Of a DNA stretch of 64,000 bases, positions 17,321 to 27,659 are shown in pieces. This stretch comes from Candidatus Yaniella excrementavium. GTDB taxonomy: Bacteria > Actinomycetota > Actinomycetes > Actinomycetales > Micrococcaceae. Numbering within the stretch: position 1 is the stretch's first letter; every line of letters begins with the position of its first letter. Made by a program: the position numbers and the translations under genes. The stretch spans positions 29,848 to 93,847 of the forward strand of contig DXCT01000054.1 in NCBI GenBank assembly GCA_019115865.1, given 5' to 3'. Under the pieces are notes generated by a model that saw only the letters and a list, made by a program, of their open reading frames with translations, was not told where the DNA came from and did not search any database.

Positions 17321-19579
17321 ATGGCCAAAACGACGTCCTCAGGTACTTCTGTGCTTAAAAGCAACTCCGTGCTGTCGAAACTGCTCGCATTCTTTGGTAT
17401 CTCAGCCTTGCTGGGCGCCATTGGTGCAGGCATGATGCTTCCGGCCGGAATGCTGACAGGAGCAGCTTCACAAGTCGGCACCGAGATGCTCGATAAGCTC
17501 CCAGCAGAACTCAACGAAGAACCCATGTCCACGCCGTCTTCCATTTTAGACCAGGACGGCAACGAAATCGCGACCTTCTATGCTGAAGATCGGACCCCGG
17601 TGGAACTCGATCAGATCTCTGATCACATGATTGATGCGATCATCGCAATCGAAGACGAACGGTTTTACGATCACGGTGGTGTTGACGGCGAGGGCCTGGC
17701 TCGCGCGATGGTGCATAACGTCACCTCTGATACCCAGCAGGGCGCTTCTACGCTAACGCAGCAGTACGTCAACAACGTTTTGGTCAATTATCAGAATCTT
17801 AACGGTTTGCGCACTACCGTTTCCGGTACGAAAGAAATTCCGGATAAACTTCGCGAAATGAAGTTGGCCGTCGCCATCGAAAAAGACATGACCAAAGACG
17901 AAATTCTTGAGGGCTACCTCAATATCGTCCTGTTCTCTGGCCGAACCTATGGCGTCGAATCGGCAGCACGGCTCTTCTTCAACAAACCTGCGGCAGATCT
18001 CAATATTTCTGAGTCAGCCCTTCTGGCCGGACTTGTGCAGTCGCCCAACGCGCTGAATCCCGATACCAACCCAGAAGGTGCGATGCAGCGGCGTGATCTG
18101 GTACTGGGCAATATGTACCGGCAGGATCGCATCACCAAAGAAGAATATGACGAGGCTGTAGCTACAAACGTAGAAGACCAGTTGGACATGACACCACTGC
18201 CGTCGGGCTGTATGTATGCCAAAGACGGTTTCGAATACTTCTGTGACTATGTGCAGCGCCTGATACGGGCTGATCCAGCATTCGGCCCAGACGTCGACTC
18301 TCGTCAACGCATGCTCGACCGTGGTGGTTTGGAAATCACCACAACGTTGGATTCGGAACTGCAACAGGCTGCTATAGATACCGCCCAAGAAAATGTTCCA
18401 GCAGGCGAAAACGACGGTGTTGGTGCTTCGATCGTTACGGTCCAGCAAGAAACCGGCAACATCAAGACGATGGCGCAGAACACCGACTACACCGTGAACC
18501 CGGAGGTTGAGGGAGAAACCTCACTCAACTTCGGTGTCGACCAGTCCTGGGGCGGGGGCGGCGGTTTCCAAGCCGGCTCCACGCTGAAACCTTTCGTGGC
18601 GATGGCATGGATGGGCGCCGGAAACTCCATGCGAGACACGGTTGATGCCTCGCGCAATAACTATGATGACGCCCAGTTCCCCGCCTACTGTCTTGATGGC
18701 GGCTACGCCAAGATCGGTAGCGACGGCTGGCGTCCTCGAAACGCCATCGCTGATATGCACAAAACAATGCGCATGGATTACGGCCTCTACTGGTCTATTA
18801 ACACCGCTACAGTTGCTGCTGCCTATGAGACCGACCTGTGTTCAATCACAGATATCACCACCGCAGCCGGCATTGAAGGCGGCGCAACAGACGCCGGACC
18901 GCTTGATCCATCAAACCCATCGTTTGTCTTGGGTGCCTACGAGGTTTCCCCACTGACTATGGCCGCGGCGTACTCCACATTGGGTTCTGGTGGTACATAC
19001 TGTGAACCGCGCGCCATTGAGTCAATCGTTGACGCGCAAGGCGAAGAATACAGTGTTCCGCCGGTTCAGTGCTCACCTGGTTCGCTCAACCCGGAGAACA
19101 TTAAAGAGCTCAACAACACACTGACCCAACTGGCGGATGAGCGCATTTCTCAAGGCGAACTGGACTTCCCCATTGCAGGTAAAACCGGTACCAACAACTA
19201 TGAATCCTCAACCTGGTTTATCGGCTACACCTCAGATCTGTCGACCGCTTCGTGGGTTGGCAACTATCAGGGCATCGGTGCCGAGCACACGCTGCGTGGT
19301 TTAACCATTGGCGGCCGGTACTTCGAGGACGCTTGGGGCTCACTCGTAGCCGGTCCAATGTGGGTTGACTACATGAAAGTCGCCGGACCAAAATATGACA
19401 CCGAGCAGTTCCCTGAATTCGATGGTCCAACCGGCAACCCTCGCACCATGGAATCCAGTGGCGGCGGGTCATCTAACAACGATTCCAGTTCAGACTCTGA
19501 TTCTGATTCTGACGAGGATGAAGCTTCCGAGGAATCAACTCAGCAGAGCAATGATGAGTCTTCGGAAGACGAAGACTAG
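17321..19579 (+). CDS. Class A penicillin-binding protein (GT51 plus transpeptidase)
   Basis: EDERFYDHGGVD, GASTLTQQYVNN; SxxK (GSTLKPF), SIN, KTGT motifs. Confidence 0.95.
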   Translation: MAKTTSSGTSVLKSNSVLSKLLAFFGISALLGAIGAGMMLPAGMLTGAASQVGTEMLDKLPAELNEEPMSTPSSILDQDGNEIATFYAEDRTPVELDQISDHMIDAIIAIEDERFYDHGGVDGEGLARAMVHNVTSDTQQGASTLTQQYVNNVLVNYQNLNGLRTTVSGTKEIPDKLREMKLAVAIEKDMTKDEILEGYLNIVLFSGRTYGVESAARLFFNKPAADLNISESALLAGLVQSPNALNPDTNPEGAMQRRDLVLGNMYRQDRITKEEYDEAVATNVEDQLDMTPLPSGCMYAKDGFEYFCDYVQRLIRADPAFGPDVDSRQRMLDRGGLEITTTLDSELQQAAIDTAQENVPAGENDGVGASIVTVQQETGNIKTMAQNTDYTVNPEVEGETSLNFGVDQSWGGGGGFQAGSTLKPFVAMAWMGAGNSMRDTVDASRNNYDDAQFPAYCLDGGYAKIGSDGWRPRNAIADMHKTMRMDYGLYWSINTATVAAAYETDLCSITDITTAAGIEGGATDAGPLDPSNPSFVLGAYEVSPLTMAAAYSTLGSGGTYCEPRAIESIVDAQGEEYSVPPVQCSPGSLNPENIKELNNTLTQLADERISQGELDFPIAGKTGTNNYESSTWFIGYTSDLSTASWVGNYQGIGAEHTLRGLTIGGRYFEDAWGSLVAGPMWVDYMKVAGPKYDTEQFPEFDGPTGNPRTMESSGGGSSNNDSSSDSDSDSDEDEASEESTQQSNDESSEDED

Positions 19580-20520
19580 TGTCTGAACCTTGGAAGTGGC
19601 CGCGCCGGCTTGCCTCTGGTGCGGCCAACCTCGGTCTCACAACAGCCCTGACCGGAGTCTCAGCCGCTGCCTTTGGCATCATTTCCGCACGCCAATTCGG
19701 GGTTCGCTATACGATCCTCCCGCTACTGCCCGAGGGCCACAAGCCCTTCCGTATCTTACATATCGGCGATATGCACCTGGTTGCAGGCGACCGCAAGAAA
19801 ATCAACTTTGTCCGAGGCCTCGCTGACCTGAAACCAGATCTGGTCGTAAACACCGGAGATAACCCAGGAGGAGCAGACGCCATTGAAGACGTCGCCGAAG
19901 CCCTCTCGCCCCTCCTGCACACCCCGGGGGTATTTGTTGCCGGCTCTAATGACTTTTACGGCCCAAAACCTGCCAACCCACTGCGCTATCTGCGCGCACC
20001 CTCAGAATTTCACGACGATCCCGAAACCCTGCAAGCCATTGATGTGGGCACGATGTTTGACGCCTTCACCCGAACTGGCCACTGGCACCAAATCGGTAAT
20101 ACATCGATAACCTTGCCCGTACGCAGCGACCTCAGCATCAATTTTGCGGGCACGCACGATGCACATATGCAGGCTGACGCCTGGCCGGGTTTTGACGCCA
20201 GTGATGCAGCCGTGCCGTTACGTATTGCGGTCACGCACGCCCCGTATCGGCGAGTCCTCGATGCAGCTGTTGCTGATGGAGCCGACCTTATTCTCGCCGG
20301 GCACACCCACGGCGGACAAGTAGCGCTGCCCCACTACGGGGCAATCGTATCGAACTGTGATCTGCCGACCGGTTTAGCCGCGTCCCTGTTCAGATGGCGG
20401 TCCCGCGGCCAATCCGGGCTCGTCAACGTAACAGCAGGTATCGGAACCTCGCCAAAAGTCCCAATACGCACCTTCTGCCCACCAGAAGCGGTAGTCCTAG
20501 ACCTGGTCGCCCAAGGTTAG
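19579..20520 (+). CDS. Metallophosphoesterase
   Basis: ILHIGDMHL, NTGDN, LAGHTHGGQ; TAGTG overlap with PBP stop. Confidence 0.9.
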   Translation: MSEPWKWPRRLASGAANLGLTTALTGVSAAAFGIISARQFGVRYTILPLLPEGHKPFRILHIGDMHLVAGDRKKINFVRGLADLKPDLVVNTGDNPGGADAIEDVAEALSPLLHTPGVFVAGSNDFYGPKPANPLRYLRAPSEFHDDPETLQAIDVGTMFDAFTRTGHWHQIGNTSITLPVRSDLSINFAGTHDAHMQADAWPGFDASDAAVPLRIAVTHAPYRRVLDAAVADGADLILAGHTHGGQVALPHYGAIVSNCDLPTGLAASLFRWRSRGQSGLVNVTAGIGTSPKVPIRTFCPPEAVVLDLVAQG

Positions 20521-21416
20521 TTGAACTCTCGACCGGTCAAGCGCCGAAACGCTTCGAGGTAGCGTTGTGCTGTTTTCTCGACGATCTCAGCTGGAAGTTC
20601 GGGGGGCGGCGTATCCGATGCCTGATCCCATCCGGACGCCTCCGAAGCCAGCCAGTCGCGCACAAACTGCTTGTCGAATGATTCCTGCGCCTGCCCCGGA
20701 CGGTACAGTTCCGCGTCCCAAAACCGGGAGGAATCTGGCGTTAAGACTTCGTCCCCAAGGGTCATGACACCGTGTTCATCGAGACCATACTCCACTTTGG
20801 TATCGGCCAAGATAATACCTGCCTCCCGGGCGATTCGCTCTGCGGTGGTATACAGCTGCAAGGTCTTGAAACGAATATCGTCTGCTGCTTGTTGGCCGAT
20901 ACGTTCCGTCAGCTGGCCAAAACTAATATTCTCGTCGTGATCCCCGACAGCAGCTTTGGCCGAGGGCGTGAAGATCGAGGGTTCAAGTTTCGAGCCGTCC
21001 ACAAGACCTTCCGGCAGTGAAATACCAGTTACGCCACCGCTAGTGCGGTATTCCGCAAGTCCGGAACCTGTGAGATATCCGCGCGCGATCGCCTCAATTG
21101 GAAACATGTCCAAGCGTTTAACGACCATGGCTCGCCCCTCAACGGCAGCAGGTACCTCGGTGGAAACCACATGGTTGGCTATATCGAGCTCGTCCGCCAG
21201 GCGCTCGAACCACCACAGCGAAAGCTGCGTCAGAATCTTGCCTTTGTCAGGAATACCCGGAGCCAGAATGTGGTCAAAAGCCGAGATCCGATCAGTGGCC
21301 ACGACTAAGAGGGTGTCGGAAGTGCCCGGCGCACAGTCTGCAGGTTCATAGAGATTCCGGACTTTTCCAGAATAGATGTGGCGCCAGCCCGGAAGTTGCA
21401 CTGCAGTATCAGTCAT
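20517..21416 (-). CDS. purC: Phosphoribosylaminoimidazolesuccinocarboxamide synthase
   Basis: IYSGKVRNLYE, ATDRISAFDHIL, IEAIARGYLTGSG. Confidence 0.96.
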   Translation of the reverse strand: MTDTAVQLPGWRHIYSGKVRNLYEPADCAPGTSDTLLVVATDRISAFDHILAPGIPDKGKILTQLSLWWFERLADELDIANHVVSTEVPAAVEGRAMVVKRLDMFPIEAIARGYLTGSGLAEYRTSGGVTGISLPEGLVDGSKLEPSIFTPSAKAAVGDHDENISFGQLTERIGQQAADDIRFKTLQLYTTAERIAREAGIILADTKVEYGLDEHGVMTLGDEVLTPDSSRFWDAELYRPGQAQESFDKQFVRDWLASEASGWDQASDTPPPELPAEIVEKTAQRYLEAFRRLTGREFN

Positions 21417-21419
21417 GGC

Positions 21420-22703
21420 CTAGGCTCCTGGAATCGTAATGTCGCCGTTGATGGCTTTGGCCGCGATATCTGTGCGGTAATGACCGTTGGGTACAGAAAT
21501 GTGTTCAACCGCGGCATAGGCTGTGTCGCGGGCTGCGCTCAGATTTTCACCGGTAGCAACCACGGTCAACAGACGTCCCCCCGACGCTGTGAACTCACCG
21601 CTGGATCCAGCAGTCGTGCCGGCATGCAGAATAGAGACGCCCTCGCGTTTGGCGGCCTCGGCGACGCCAGTGATCTGGGCACCGGCCTGTGGCGCTTCCG
21701 GGTAGCCTTCAGCTGCCATAACCACACCTACAGCGCTGTGATCGTGGAAGGTAATGGTTGGGAAGGTGGCGCGCAGTTTGCCATCCGCAGCAGCCTTGAG
21801 CAATTGACCAAGCGGCGTCTCAAGTCGCGCCAGCACCGGCTGGGTCTCCGGATCGCCAAAACGGGCATTAAACTCAATAACCTGAATGCCCTTGTCGGTA
21901 ACAGTCAGACCGCAGTACAACACCCCGGTGAATGGCGTACCACGCTCAGCCATCTCGCTTAACACCGGACGAGCGACTTGCTCCATCACGTCGTCAGTAA
22001 AGTTTTCTGGGAGCCACTCGAGCGGCGTGTACGCGCCCATCCCTCCGGTGTTGGCGCCCTGGTCATCATTGAAGACCCGTTTAAAGTCCTGAGCAGGCGT
22101 CATTGCCACACCATCAGTACCATCAGCGATCACAAACACCGAAACCTCGGGGCCTTCAAGAAACTCCTCGACCAAGACCGGGTCGCCACCTGAAAAAATG
22201 TCTCGGCCATGTGCAATAGCTGCGTCACGGTCGGAGGTCACGATCACGCCTTTACCGGCGGCCAATCCGTCATCTTTAACTACATACGGTGCACCGAATT
22301 CGTCGAGGGCAGCTTCGAGCTGTTCCAAGCTCACCGCAGTTTTCGCGTCGCCGGTTGGCACACCAGCGGCATGCATTATGTCTTTGGCAAATGCCTTGGA
22401 CGATTCCAATTTTGCGGCCTGGTGCGTCGGCCCAAAAACCGCGAAACCTGCGGCCTGCAGCGCATTCGTCACGCCAGCAGCCAGCAGGGCTTCGGGTCCA
22501 ACAACCACAAGATCCGGTTGGAGTTCCTGGCAGAGTTCTACCACCAGCTGCGGCGAAGAGACATCAATTGGATAGACGGGAACTTCTTTGGCGATTCCGG
22601 CATTGCCGGGCGCACAGCGCACTTCGGATACCAGCGGATCGGCGCGAAGGGCTTGCACAATTGCGTGTTCACGGCCACCTGGGCCCAAGACTAATGTTTT
22701 CAC
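21420..22703 (-). CDS. purD: Phosphoribosylamine-glycine ligase
   Basis: MKTLVLGPGGREHAI; GLAAGKGV; FNARFGDPE. Confidence 0.97.
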   Translation of the reverse strand: MKTLVLGPGGREHAIVQALRADPLVSEVRCAPGNAGIAKEVPVYPIDVSSPQLVVELCQELQPDLVVVGPEALLAAGVTNALQAAGFAVFGPTHQAAKLESSKAFAKDIMHAAGVPTGDAKTAVSLEQLEAALDEFGAPYVVKDDGLAAGKGVIVTSDRDAAIAHGRDIFSGGDPVLVEEFLEGPEVSVFVIADGTDGVAMTPAQDFKRVFNDDQGANTGGMGAYTPLEWLPENFTDDVMEQVARPVLSEMAERGTPFTGVLYCGLTVTDKGIQVIEFNARFGDPETQPVLARLETPLGQLLKAAADGKLRATFPTITFHDHSAVGVVMAAEGYPEAPQAGAQITGVAEAAKREGVSILHAGTTAGSSGEFTASGGRLLTVVATGENLSAARDTAYAAVEHISVPNGHYRTDIAAKAINGDITIPGA

Positions 22704-22798
22704 GCCTCTTAGCGTAGTCGTTCCTACACGGTTGTTGGTCGGTGTGTCTGAAATTTATGGAAACGTGTGCAGCCCAGATACCGACTAGACTACGATGC

Positions 22799-23041
22799 AT
22801 GGCATTCCAACGACACCATTTACCCTATGGTCGCGGTCCAGGTCTGCCCCGGTGGCTTCGGATCGTCTATTTATGGCTCATGATCGCGCTAGGCAGCTCC
22901 TTTGTTTCGTGGGTTGGTTTCCGTGCTTTCGTCGGTGCGACCCGCGGCGACATGATCCCGGCACTGCTCTCGTTGGGCATCGGCGCACTGGCCGCGACGA
23001 TCACCACCTGGGCCATCTATCGTCGCAAGTCCAAACGTTAG
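22799..23041 (+). CDS. Small hypothetical membrane protein (80 aa)
   Basis: ORF with two hydrophobic segments; start chosen at MAFQRHHLPY. Confidence 0.6.
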   Translation: MAFQRHHLPYGRGPGLPRWLRIVYLWLMIALGSSFVSWVGFRAFVGATRGDMIPALLSLGIGALAATITTWAIYRRKSKR

Positions 23042-23048
23042 GAGACTC

Positions 23049-24071
23049 ATGTCCGGACCGATTCGTGCCACTGATGTAGAGCAACTGGCCACAACTAGCC
23101 GAAACGGATTTATAGAGAACCGATTTTTTGGCTCGGCCGTCGTGGTGGACCCAGCAGGAGTCATTATCGCCGGCGTGGGTGATCCAGCGGCGGGAGTCTA
23201 CGGGCGCTCGGTCTTGAAACCTTTCCAGGCGATCGCATCGCTACGCTGCGGGGCAGATCTTGTCGGCGAGGGCCTAGCATTGGCGGCTGGTTCACACATC
23301 GGGTCCGCCTGGCACCAAGATATCGCCGCGGATGTGTTGGCGCAGGTTGGGTTGAGCGCCACTGACTTGAAATGCCCCGCCGGCTATCCATCATCGGCTT
23401 CCCAGGTTGCTGCGGCCGCTTTACAGATGGCCCCGATCCCATTAGAACGTACGCCGCTGGCACACAATTGTTCGGGCAAGCACGCGGGATTCTTAGCAGC
23501 CATGGTCGCCACCGACGCCGATCCGGCTACCTATTTGGACAGCGATGCACCTGTCCAAACCGAAGTGCTGCGTGTTTTGGAACAATACTGTGAAGCATCT
23601 ATCACCCACACCGGGGTGGACGGATGCGGCGCACCCACACCGGTGACGTCGCTTGCCGCGTTGGCCAGAGGTTTTAGCAAACTGGGACGCGCGGTACACG
23701 ACCGTAACGCCGAGCTCCCCGCGGCCATGGTCGCGCAGGCGATGCTGGACTATCCAGAAGCCGTGCAAGGAAAACACCGTCATGACACCGTGGTCCTCGA
23801 ATCTTTAGAGCTCATAACCAAAACCGGTGCGGATGGTATCGTGGCGATGGCTGCACCGAATGGAACTGCGGTTGCGGTTTCGATGATTGACTCAACCCAC
23901 CGTGCTTCACATCTTGTTGCACTGGTGCTGCTGGCCCAGTATGCACCGGACGCCGTTGCATTGGAGACCATGAGCGACGTTGTCGAACATATTGCGCCGC
24001 CCATTTATGGTGGCAACCAGCGGGTGGGCGGTATCAAATTGAGCCCGGCGGTACTGAGACTGTTGAACTAA
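23049..24071 (+). CDS. L-asparaginase II family protein
   Basis: RNGFIENRFFGSAVVVDPAG, HNCSGKHAGFLAAM, GVDGCGAPT. Confidence 0.9.
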   Translation: MSGPIRATDVEQLATTSRNGFIENRFFGSAVVVDPAGVIIAGVGDPAAGVYGRSVLKPFQAIASLRCGADLVGEGLALAAGSHIGSAWHQDIAADVLAQVGLSATDLKCPAGYPSSASQVAAAALQMAPIPLERTPLAHNCSGKHAGFLAAMVATDADPATYLDSDAPVQTEVLRVLEQYCEASITHTGVDGCGAPTPVTSLAALARGFSKLGRAVHDRNAELPAAMVAQAMLDYPEAVQGKHRHDTVVLESLELITKTGADGIVAMAAPNGTAVAVSMIDSTHRASHLVALVLLAQYAPDAVALETMSDVVEHIAPPIYGGNQRVGGIKLSPAVLRLLN

Positions 24072-24084
24072 GCCGGAGGCATTT

Positions 24085-24450
24085 GTGGCACGAAGAAAGA
24101 TCGACGTTACCAAGGGCGTGGCCGCGGTTCGGCAATGGGCTGCGGATCCCGCTGCAGCCGGAAGAAATGTTCGGGCAACGGCTGTCCGGTACTCGCTTGA
24201 AGAACTTGCAGCACTAGCACCTGGACGATCAGTTGAAGTACGCATCCCGCCGTTTGGCGTCACCCAGATCATCGATGGAACCGTTCATACTCGTGGCACG
24301 CCACCGGCAGTCATCGAAACTGATTCCGCCACGTGGCTAGCGTTGGTCACGGGCCGCGCGGCGTGGCACCACGCCGTTGAAGCAGGCAGCGTGGTTGCTT
24401 CCGGGCAGCGAACAGATTTGTCGTGGCTGTTACCTTTGGTCAAACTATAA
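24085..24450 (+). CDS. Sterol carrier family protein
   Basis: VRIPPFGVTQIIDGTVHTRGTPPAVIETDSATWLALVTGR. Confidence 0.85.
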   Translation: MARRKIDVTKGVAAVRQWAADPAAAGRNVRATAVRYSLEELAALAPGRSVEVRIPPFGVTQIIDGTVHTRGTPPAVIETDSATWLALVTGRAAWHHAVEAGSVVASGQRTDLSWLLPLVKL

Positions 24451-24498
24451 CCAGACTTGCGAGTAACCTCTACGACAGGCGCTAGAATGAAGGGCACT

Positions 24499-24960
24499 AT
24501 GGCTGACAGCACACCTCCACCCGTCGAATCTCAGAAACCACAAGCGGACACCCCGCAGCAAATGGTCTTGCGGCGCGCCCCGAAGATCACACCGTTTCTG
24601 GTTTCAGGCGCCGTCCTAGGCGTCGTCGTCGCATTTTTCTGGGTGGCAATCGCCGGCAGCACCGAAGAGTATTCACAAACTCAGACGGTATCGTTCTTCG
24701 CAGCCATCTTCGCTATCGTGGGGGTGGCGATTAGCGCGCTGTGGTGGATGATTGTCGACCGGCGCTCCAAACGTTCCATGGAAACCGTTTATGCGCGCCC
24801 CACCGAAGACCCAGAAGCCGCCGATATGGCGCTCACCCAAGATGACTATGCGCAATGGTCGCAGTTCCAACAAAACGAGCGTCTCGAACAAGCCCGCCGG
24901 GAACAGTTTGCCCAGGCAAAAGCCGATGCCAAAGCCAAAAAACACAGCAAACGGAAATAG
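24499..24960 (+). CDS. Hypothetical membrane protein upstream of purF
   Basis: Two TM segments and basic C-terminus; start MADSTPPP. Confidence 0.65.
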   Translation: MADSTPPPVESQKPQADTPQQMVLRRAPKITPFLVSGAVLGVVVAFFWVAIAGSTEEYSQTQTVSFFAAIFAIVGVAISALWWMIVDRRSKRSMETVYARPTEDPEAADMALTQDDYAQWSQFQQNERLEQARREQFAQAKADAKAKKHSKRK

Positions 24961-24963
24961 TTG

Positions 24964-26385
24964 ATGAGCGATATTCTTACGGACGATTCACCCAAAGACG
25001 CCTGCGGAGTTTTCGGGGTGTGGGCCCCGGGTGAAGAGGTTTCCAAACTCGCCTACTACGGCTTGTTCTCGCTGCAGCATCGAGGCCAAGAATCTGCTGG
25101 TATTGCGACATCGACCGGTGAACGCATCTCGGTGTACAAAGACATCGGGTTAGTGTCCCAAGTTTTCGATGAGGCCACGCTGTCCTCGCTGACCGGTCAT
25201 ATTGCGATTGGTCACTGCCGGTATGGTTCCGAAGGTGCTGATAACTGGCGATTCGCACAACCCACGCTGGGCGCTACCGCAGATGACGGCACCGTCGCGC
25301 TGGGCATGAACGGTGCGTTGACGAATCGAGCCGAGGCCAGGGCCATGATTGCCGACCGTTTCGGCGACGTTGATTCAGGGGAGATCGCACAGGGCAACAC
25401 CTCCGATACCGCGCTGATCACCACGTTATTGCACGGCCAACATGAGCGCCCACTGGAAACGACTGCCCCCGAGGTCTTCGCATCCCTGGAAGGCGCTTTT
25501 TCGATCGTCATGATGTCGGAAGATACCCTCTATGCAGCACGCGATCGACACGGTTTTCGTCCGCTTGTGCTCGGGCGGTTGGCCAGCGGCTGGGTGGTCG
25601 CCTCTGAGCAATCAGCTCTGGCGACGACGGGGGCAACCTTTATCCGCGAGATTGCTCCCGGCGAGATGATCTGCATTGATGCCGACGGCGTTCGATCTAC
25701 CCGTTTCGCCCAGTCAGAACTAGCTCGGTGCATCTTCGAATACGTGTATGTCGCTCGTCCAGACGCCGCAATTAACGGTCGCAGTGTTTATGAATCCCGG
25801 CTAGAGATGGGCCGCCAACTTGCCCAAGAGAATGTAGCAGAAGCCGACGTCGTTGTGCCTGTGCCAGAATCTGGCACCCCGGCGGCCATCGGATATGCCG
25901 AAGAATCCGGTATTCCGCTTGGTCACGGATTCGTAAAAAACTCATATGTTGGCCGAACATTTATTAAACCCTCGCAGACGCTGCGCCAGTTAGGGATCCG
26001 GCTAAAACTCAATGTGCAGCCGTCGGTAGTCGCGGGCAAATCGGTAATCGTTGTCGACGATTCGATCGTTCGCGGAAATACGCAACGTCAAGTGGTAGCC
26101 ATGTTGAGAGAAGCCGGCGCTCGAGAAGTCCACGTCAAGATTTCCTCCCCACCAGTGCAATGGCCCTGTTTTTATGGGATCGACTTCGCCACACGATCCG
26201 AGCTCATCGCAACCGGTGCCGGAGTGGAAGAAATTCGGGATTCCGTTGGTGCTGACTCACTGGCGTACATTTCTCTGGAAGGCACTATTGCCGCCACCCA
26301 ACAGGATGAAGCCACCCTGTGCACCGCTTGTTTTTCGGGCAACTACCCCACCGAAGTCCCCCAGCTGACCACAGACAGGAAATAA
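24964..26385 (+). CDS. purF: Amidophosphoribosyltransferase
   Basis: DACGVFGVWAPGEEV (N-terminal Cys after processing), PRPP motif VIVVDDSIVRGNT. Confidence 0.96.
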   Translation: MSDILTDDSPKDACGVFGVWAPGEEVSKLAYYGLFSLQHRGQESAGIATSTGERISVYKDIGLVSQVFDEATLSSLTGHIAIGHCRYGSEGADNWRFAQPTLGATADDGTVALGMNGALTNRAEARAMIADRFGDVDSGEIAQGNTSDTALITTLLHGQHERPLETTAPEVFASLEGAFSIVMMSEDTLYAARDRHGFRPLVLGRLASGWVVASEQSALATTGATFIREIAPGEMICIDADGVRSTRFAQSELARCIFEYVYVARPDAAINGRSVYESRLEMGRQLAQENVAEADVVVPVPESGTPAAIGYAEESGIPLGHGFVKNSYVGRTFIKPSQTLRQLGIRLKLNVQPSVVAGKSVIVVDDSIVRGNTQRQVVAMLREAGAREVHVKISSPPVQWPCFYGIDFATRSELIATGAGVEEIRDSVGADSLAYISLEGTIAATQQDEATLCTACFSGNYPTEVPQLTTDRK

Positions 26386-26386
26386 C

Positions 26387-27526
26387 GTGACTGACAAAAA
26401 CTTGGGCGAGCCGATCACTTACGCAGCCGCTGGTGTCGATGTACAGGCCGGCGATGACGCCGTGGAACTTATGAAATCTGCGGTAACTGCAACCCATAGC
26501 AGCCGAGTACTCGGTGGGTTTGGCGGATTTGCGGGCATGTGGGATGCCACCCCATTAACTAGCTACCGTCGTCCTGTTCTCACCACATCCACCGATGGCG
26601 TGGGCACGAAGGTCGCTATTGCTCAGGCTATGGATATCCACGATACGATCGGCCAAGACCTCGTCGGTATGGTCGTCGATGACATCGTTGTTGTCGGAGC
26701 AAAACCATTATTCATGACCGATTACATCGCCACCGGCAAAGTTGTGGCCCAGCGTGTGGCCGATATCGTGCGCGGCATTGCGACGGGCTGCAAGTTTGCC
26801 GATACAGCGCTACTTGGTGGCGAAACCGCGGAACACCCGGGTCTACTGGCTGAGGATGAGTACGACGTCGCCGGTGCCGTCACCGGTGTTGTTGAGGCCG
26901 ATAAGATTCTTGGTCCAGAACGTGTCCAGGCTTCGGATGTAGTCATAGCGATGGAATCTTCAGGTGCCCACTCCAATGGGTATTCACTGTTGCGTTCGAT
27001 TGTGGCGTCCAAAGACTGGAGCTGGGATCAGCATATCGATGAGTTCGGCCGGACTCTTGGCGAAGAGCTGCTCGAACCAACCCGGATTTATGCGAAAACA
27101 TGTTTGGGGCTGATCGATGAACTCAACTCCGACGGAAATTTTGCGTTGCGTGGATTCTCGCACGTCACCGGTGGAGGGTTAGCAGCAAACTTAGCTCGTG
27201 TCCTGCCACAGGGCACCATGGCGACAATCGACCGGTCAACATGGAAACTGCCTGCGGTATTCTCTGTGATGGCCGAAGCAGGTCAGGTACCGCAAGCTGA
27301 TCTGGAACGCACACTCAACCTGGGTGTGGGTATGGTTGCTGTCGTCGCTTCGGACGCCTCTGAAAAAGCGTTGACCTGGTTGAACGCCCACGGCGTGAAG
27401 TCCTGGCAAATTGGCGAAGTGGGGTCGCTAGATGACGACGCTGCCACAGCCGGGCACGATTTCGTACAGGGGGCCAAAGGTGTCGATGGTGGTGGTGTGC
27501 TACTACACGGCGCCTACGCCCAGTAG
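26387..27526 (+). CDS. purM: Phosphoribosylformylglycinamidine cyclo-ligase
   Basis: TYAAAGVDVQAGDDAVELMK; STDGVGTKVAIA; FSHVTGGGLAANL. Confidence 0.96.
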   Translation: MTDKNLGEPITYAAAGVDVQAGDDAVELMKSAVTATHSSRVLGGFGGFAGMWDATPLTSYRRPVLTTSTDGVGTKVAIAQAMDIHDTIGQDLVGMVVDDIVVVGAKPLFMTDYIATGKVVAQRVADIVRGIATGCKFADTALLGGETAEHPGLLAEDEYDVAGAVTGVVEADKILGPERVQASDVVIAMESSGAHSNGYSLLRSIVASKDWSWDQHIDEFGRTLGEELLEPTRIYAKTCLGLIDELNSDGNFALRGFSHVTGGGLAANLARVLPQGTMATIDRSTWKLPAVFSVMAEAGQVPQADLERTLNLGVGMVAVVASDASEKALTWLNAHGVKSWQIGEVGSLDDDAATAGHDFVQGAKGVDGGGVLLHGAYAQ

Positions 27527-27544
27527 TCCATTTCATCAAAGCAT

Positions 27545-27579
27545 CCTACGGCGTTGCACTAAATGTGCGACGCCGTAGG
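27545..27579 (+). terminator. Terminator downstream of purM
   Basis: cctacggcgttgcac-taaat-gtgcgacgccgtagg, 15-nt arms with one G-T. Confidence 0.75.
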
Positions 27580-27659
27580 TTTCTGAAGCCGAAACTTGTA
27601 GTCTACAATGCACGATAAACATCCCGTCCGGTTCATGTGAAGCCCAGAGGAGTCTGCTC

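Noticed and set aside
21378-21962. 194-aa plus-strand ORF
   Set aside because: Antisense to purD; no recognisable motif.
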